DNA of 8,085 bases, taken from NCBI GenBank assembly GCA_029863665.1, contig JAOTUX010000036.1, positions 1 to 8,085 on the forward strand, in the 5' to 3' direction. Below the pieces are notes generated by a model that did no database searches, was not told where the DNA came from, and was given only the letters and a program-made list of their open reading frames with translations. The stretch is from Candidatus Nitrosopumilus sp. Its GTDB lineage: Archaea > Thermoproteota > Nitrososphaeria > Nitrososphaerales > Nitrosopumilaceae. The stretch's first letter is position 1, and each line of letters starts with the position of its first letter. Both the position numbers and the translations under genes were made by a program. Below, in pieces: positions 6,132-8,085 of this stretch.

Positions 6132-6183
6132 ATCAAAATTGATCAGAACCTACCGTTAATCTTATATCAAAACTGATCCAGAA
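6132..6183. repeat. pair of ATCAAAAyTGATC dyad motifs
   Basis: ATCAAAATTGATCAGAA (6132-6148) and ATCAAAACTGATCCAGAA (6166-6183) are near-identical direct repeats whose starts are 34 bases apart. Each has dyad symmetry (ATCAA-AA-TTGAT; ATCA-AAAC-TGAT). Paired dyads suit binding sites for a dimeric regulator. The AAAACTGATC core also occurs at 3442-3451. AT-rich composition makes chance a real possibility. Confidence 0.3.
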
Positions 6184-6353
6184 AATCATATTCCTCTAGA
6201 CCTCAACAAGACTGCATATCCAATAAGATATGACACGTGCAAATCAAATGCTGTCTATTTTAGTAATTTACATAACTCAGTGTATTATATAGATCACACA
6301 ATATAACACGATGGTGTAAGTGCGCAATTTGCATGAAGTAGAATTCCTTGCAC

Positions 6354-6545
6354 TCAATCTTCAACTTGAATCTGCAAGAATTTTCTGTCCTTACTTCTCT
6401 TGAATATCATCTGCAGTTTCTGGAATTCATTTTCGTCCCAACCTAATCTTCTAACAAATTCAATTGGAATGTTAATTCTATACTGTCTGTATATTTTATT
6501 TTTTGAGATGTAATCTCTTTTTTGCAGGTTTATCTTTCTCTCCAT
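6354..6545 (-). CDS. small AbrB/SpoVT-like DNA-binding protein
   Basis: The 63-residue product contains KIYRQYRINIPIEFVRRLGW followed by DENEFQKLQMIFK and a final strand RKFLQIQVED. This follows the swapped-hairpin AbrB pattern (k-x-x-x-x-r-I-t-I-P-x-x-h-x-x-x-L-g-h, then a charged turn and strands). Such proteins bind DNA as dimers, either as regulators or as antitoxins. No toxin gene lies beside it, so a regulator role is more likely, for example on the surface-protein operon it belongs to. The ATG at 6545 is preceded by GGAGA about 9 bases upstream, one of the few plausible Shine-Dalgarno sites here, as expected for an internal cistron. It starts 21 bases after the stop of the large surface protein and was probably translated from the same transcript. 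The family assignment is by eye. Confidence 0.75.
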   Translation of the reverse strand: MERKINLQKRDYISKNKIYRQYRINIPIEFVRRLGWDENEFQKLQMIFKRSKDRKFLQIQVED

Positions 6546-6566
6546 TGTTTTTTCTCCACTACTCCA

Positions 6567-8085
6567 TTAGTAATTAGATAAAAAGAACCTCTTGAAAATT
6601 TTGTATCCCAGTACCAGGATAATCATCAGAACAATTAGCACCAATACCCAATCATACACGTGCAGTCCGAGCATTGCCTCTACAGGATCAGGAATTACAG
6701 GTTCTAGTTGAGTTATTTCAGGCTGTGTTGTACCTGCGATTCCTCCCCACATGTTTTGGGCCGTAATGTCAAGCTCTTCCAAATACTCTGACTCTGGCAC
6801 TAAAATGGGACATATTCCTGCTGACTTTACGCCAAAGCAGGAGGGCAGGTCATCATCACCTGTTATTACAATCCCGTTAATGGTGAGACTCTCAACAGTG
6901 CCAAAGTCCTCGTTGTACTTGTAGAACATTATTCTCGGGTTTGTAGGATCCCTTTTCAGATCCAGCACGTTGTCGTCTGCCATGTTCAGCGTATAGTTGT
7001 AATCTATGGAAAACTCGTACCACGGATGCTCAAAGGTATGAGTTACAGAATCTGCACCGTCATTAGCTGTAATCTGCAGCTCATACGGATTCAAAGTCTG
7101 CAAAGATGTGGTTAGTGGTATTGCCATGATTGCGTCCCCTGTATCAAGCAGGTACTTTTCAGAAATGTCCGGTACATTGTTTGGATCAAATGTTTGGTTT
7201 GTCACTTCTGCATACTGCGTAAATGATGTTAGAATTCTTCTTGTCTTCTCTAAAATAATCTCACCGTTTCCTGCCATGATTAGATTATCAAGCGGATAGA
7301 CCTCATCTCCGTTTACAATTACGATATCATTTCCCATAGAATCAAGTCCCGCTATTATTTGTGAGAACCCATCATCGTCAGTATCAAAAACTATTTTGTC
7401 GTACAGATACTCGTCAATGTCAAAGGTGCCGGCAATTGTATAGTTTGGAATTACTGTCAGCTCCAAGTCAATAGTTCCATCTATGTTGCCGTCCTTGTCT
7501 AATGCAGTTACGTTGATCGTATTCCAAAAATGATTCTCAGGATACATGTATTCTATACTATCAGTCAGAAACGTATTGTCAAATCCCGCAAAGTGGTCTG
7601 ACTCCAAAACGTTAAACACCGTCGCGTTCTCGTACCTTGGAATCTGTAAAATGGGATCCACCACCACGTCATCAAAGCCGTCATAACTGAACTTTATCTT
7701 GCCGTATCCCGCCTTGAGAAAGTTTCCAGTCTCTGGTGAATTTACTTCAAATGGAATAATTCCTGGAAATGCAGATGATACCAAACCAGTACCTATTGCA
7801 ACAGACATTGCAACTGGAGATTCTGGAGTCACAATCCCAACATCGTGGGCTTCATCCCATGTTAGTTCCACTCCGTCAGAGAATGGTGATGCCCCAATTG
7901 AACCGTCTATGAACTGGTACACCCAGGGGTCAGCACCCCATGAAGAAAAGAAATAATCATTAATCTTTGAACGTCTGTCCTCGTGTACTCCAATGGTATC
8001 ATCAGGGTTTGCAGCTGAACTTTCTGATCCGAAATAGTGCAGCGCATATCCTATCCTATCATCAAAGGCAATCTTGCCGTCATCT
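6567..8085 (-). CDS. large C-terminally anchored surface protein, N-terminus beyond window
   Basis: The frame stays open to the right edge, so at least 505 C-terminal residues are present and the true start is outside. A GTG at 7922 is in frame, but it is not a good start because the upstream codons read on as similar protein (for example GYALHYFGSESSAANPDD and YFFSSWGADPW). The visible part is beta-rich, acidic and low in lysine, as expected for an extracellular domain. It has possible calcium-binding loops (DKDGNID and DTDDDG) and a close cysteine pair (CFGVKSAGIC) that could form a disulfide. Near the end are a proline-rich segment, a single membrane helix (WVLVLIVLMIILVLGY) and a short basic tail, giving an outside-facing anchored protein. 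The function is unknown; adhesin, envelope layer or exported enzyme are all possible. It is markedly richer in G and C than the 675-residue gene. The AbrB-like gene follows after 21 bases. Confidence 0.85.
   Translation of the reverse strand, partial: DDGKIAFDDRIGYALHYFGSESSAANPDDTIGVHEDRRSKINDYFFSSWGADPWVYQFIDGSIGASPFSDGVELTWDEAHDVGIVTPESPVAMSVAIGTGLVSSAFPGIIPFEVNSPETGNFLKAGYGKIKFSYDGFDDVVVDPILQIPRYENATVFNVLESDHFAGFDNTFLTDSIEYMYPENHFWNTINVTALDKDGNIDGTIDLELTVIPNYTIAGTFDIDEYLYDKIVFDTDDDGFSQIIAGLDSMGNDIVIVNGDEVYPLDNLIMAGNGEIILEKTRRILTSFTQYAEVTNQTFDPNNVPDISEKYLLDTGDAIMAIPLTTSLQTLNPYELQITANDGADSVTHTFEHPWYEFSIDYNYTLNMADDNVLDLKRDPTNPRIMFYKYNEDFGTVESLTINGIVITGDDDLPSCFGVKSAGICPILVPESEYLEELDITAQNMWGGIAGTTQPEITQLEPVIPDPVEAMLGLHVYDWVLVLIVLMIILVLGYKIFKRFFLSNY

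Larger units (their letters stand above)
5820..6353. other. gene-poor stretch upstream of the orphan gene
   Basis: This 534-base gap contains the promoter of the 675-residue gene (5838-5847), the right copy of the 16-base direct repeat (5906-5921), an adjoining short inverted repeat CCTCT...AGAGG (5922-5943), a questionable 34-codon frame (5983-6087) and two dyad motifs (6132-6183). Stops are frequent in all frames and I see no decayed gene I can name. It looks like eroded sequence, or the upstream edge of an insertion. Confidence 0.65.

Noticed and set aside
7699..7956. Plus-strand frame opposite the large surface protein
   Set aside because: The minus-strand frame is continuous over more than 500 codons with a clear C-terminal anchor; this one is its shadow.

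Overview
The window looks archaeal, most likely an AT-rich ammonia-oxidising thaumarchaeon (Nitrosopumilales-like). The sequence evidence is TATA-box-like promoters placed so close to start codons that transcripts would be leaderless, a tRNA 3' end with encoded CCA, a small AbrB-type regulator, and single-pass surface proteins with a C-terminal anchor. The lineage is inferred from general character, not from a marker gene. All convincing intact genes are on the minus strand, so transcription runs from high to low coordinates.

Right part (6354-8085). A large, probably exported, C-terminally anchored surface protein runs off the right edge with no start in the window. After 21 bases it is followed by a 63-residue AbrB/SpoVT-like DNA-binding protein, probably in the same transcript.

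Middle (3154-6353). This is an accessory-looking island: a gene-poor stretch, a 675-residue AT-rich orphan gene with its own promoter, and another gene-poor stretch. It holds a 24-base tRNA 3'-end fragment (3335-3358) that lacks the rest of the tRNA, the decayed start of an IS5-type transposase (from 3511, plus strand), and a 16-base imperfect direct repeat (3431-3446 and 5906-5921) bracketing the orphan gene. The simplest reading is a tRNA attachment-site remnant at the edge of an integrated element. The fragment's orientation puts the element at coordinates above 3358 and predicts an intact tRNA beyond the right edge.

Left part (1-3153). Four tightly packed minus-strand genes encode membrane or surface proteins. 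They are a GTG-started secreted protein with an acidic repeat linker and a C-terminal anchor, a 250-residue two-helix protein with a PrgI/TcpE-like N-terminus, a 133-residue two-helix protein with a cysteine-bearing external loop, and a 158-residue four-helix protein. The first three each have a box about 20-27 bases before the start, so they can be transcribed separately as well as by read-through; the last has no box and probably depends on the gene before it. The set could be an envelope or secretion-related cassette, but no ATPase, coupling protein or protease is present in the window to confirm this.

No CRISPR array, complete tRNA, rRNA or intact recombinase is visible. The best candidate for something undescribed is the 675-residue protein in its island setting.
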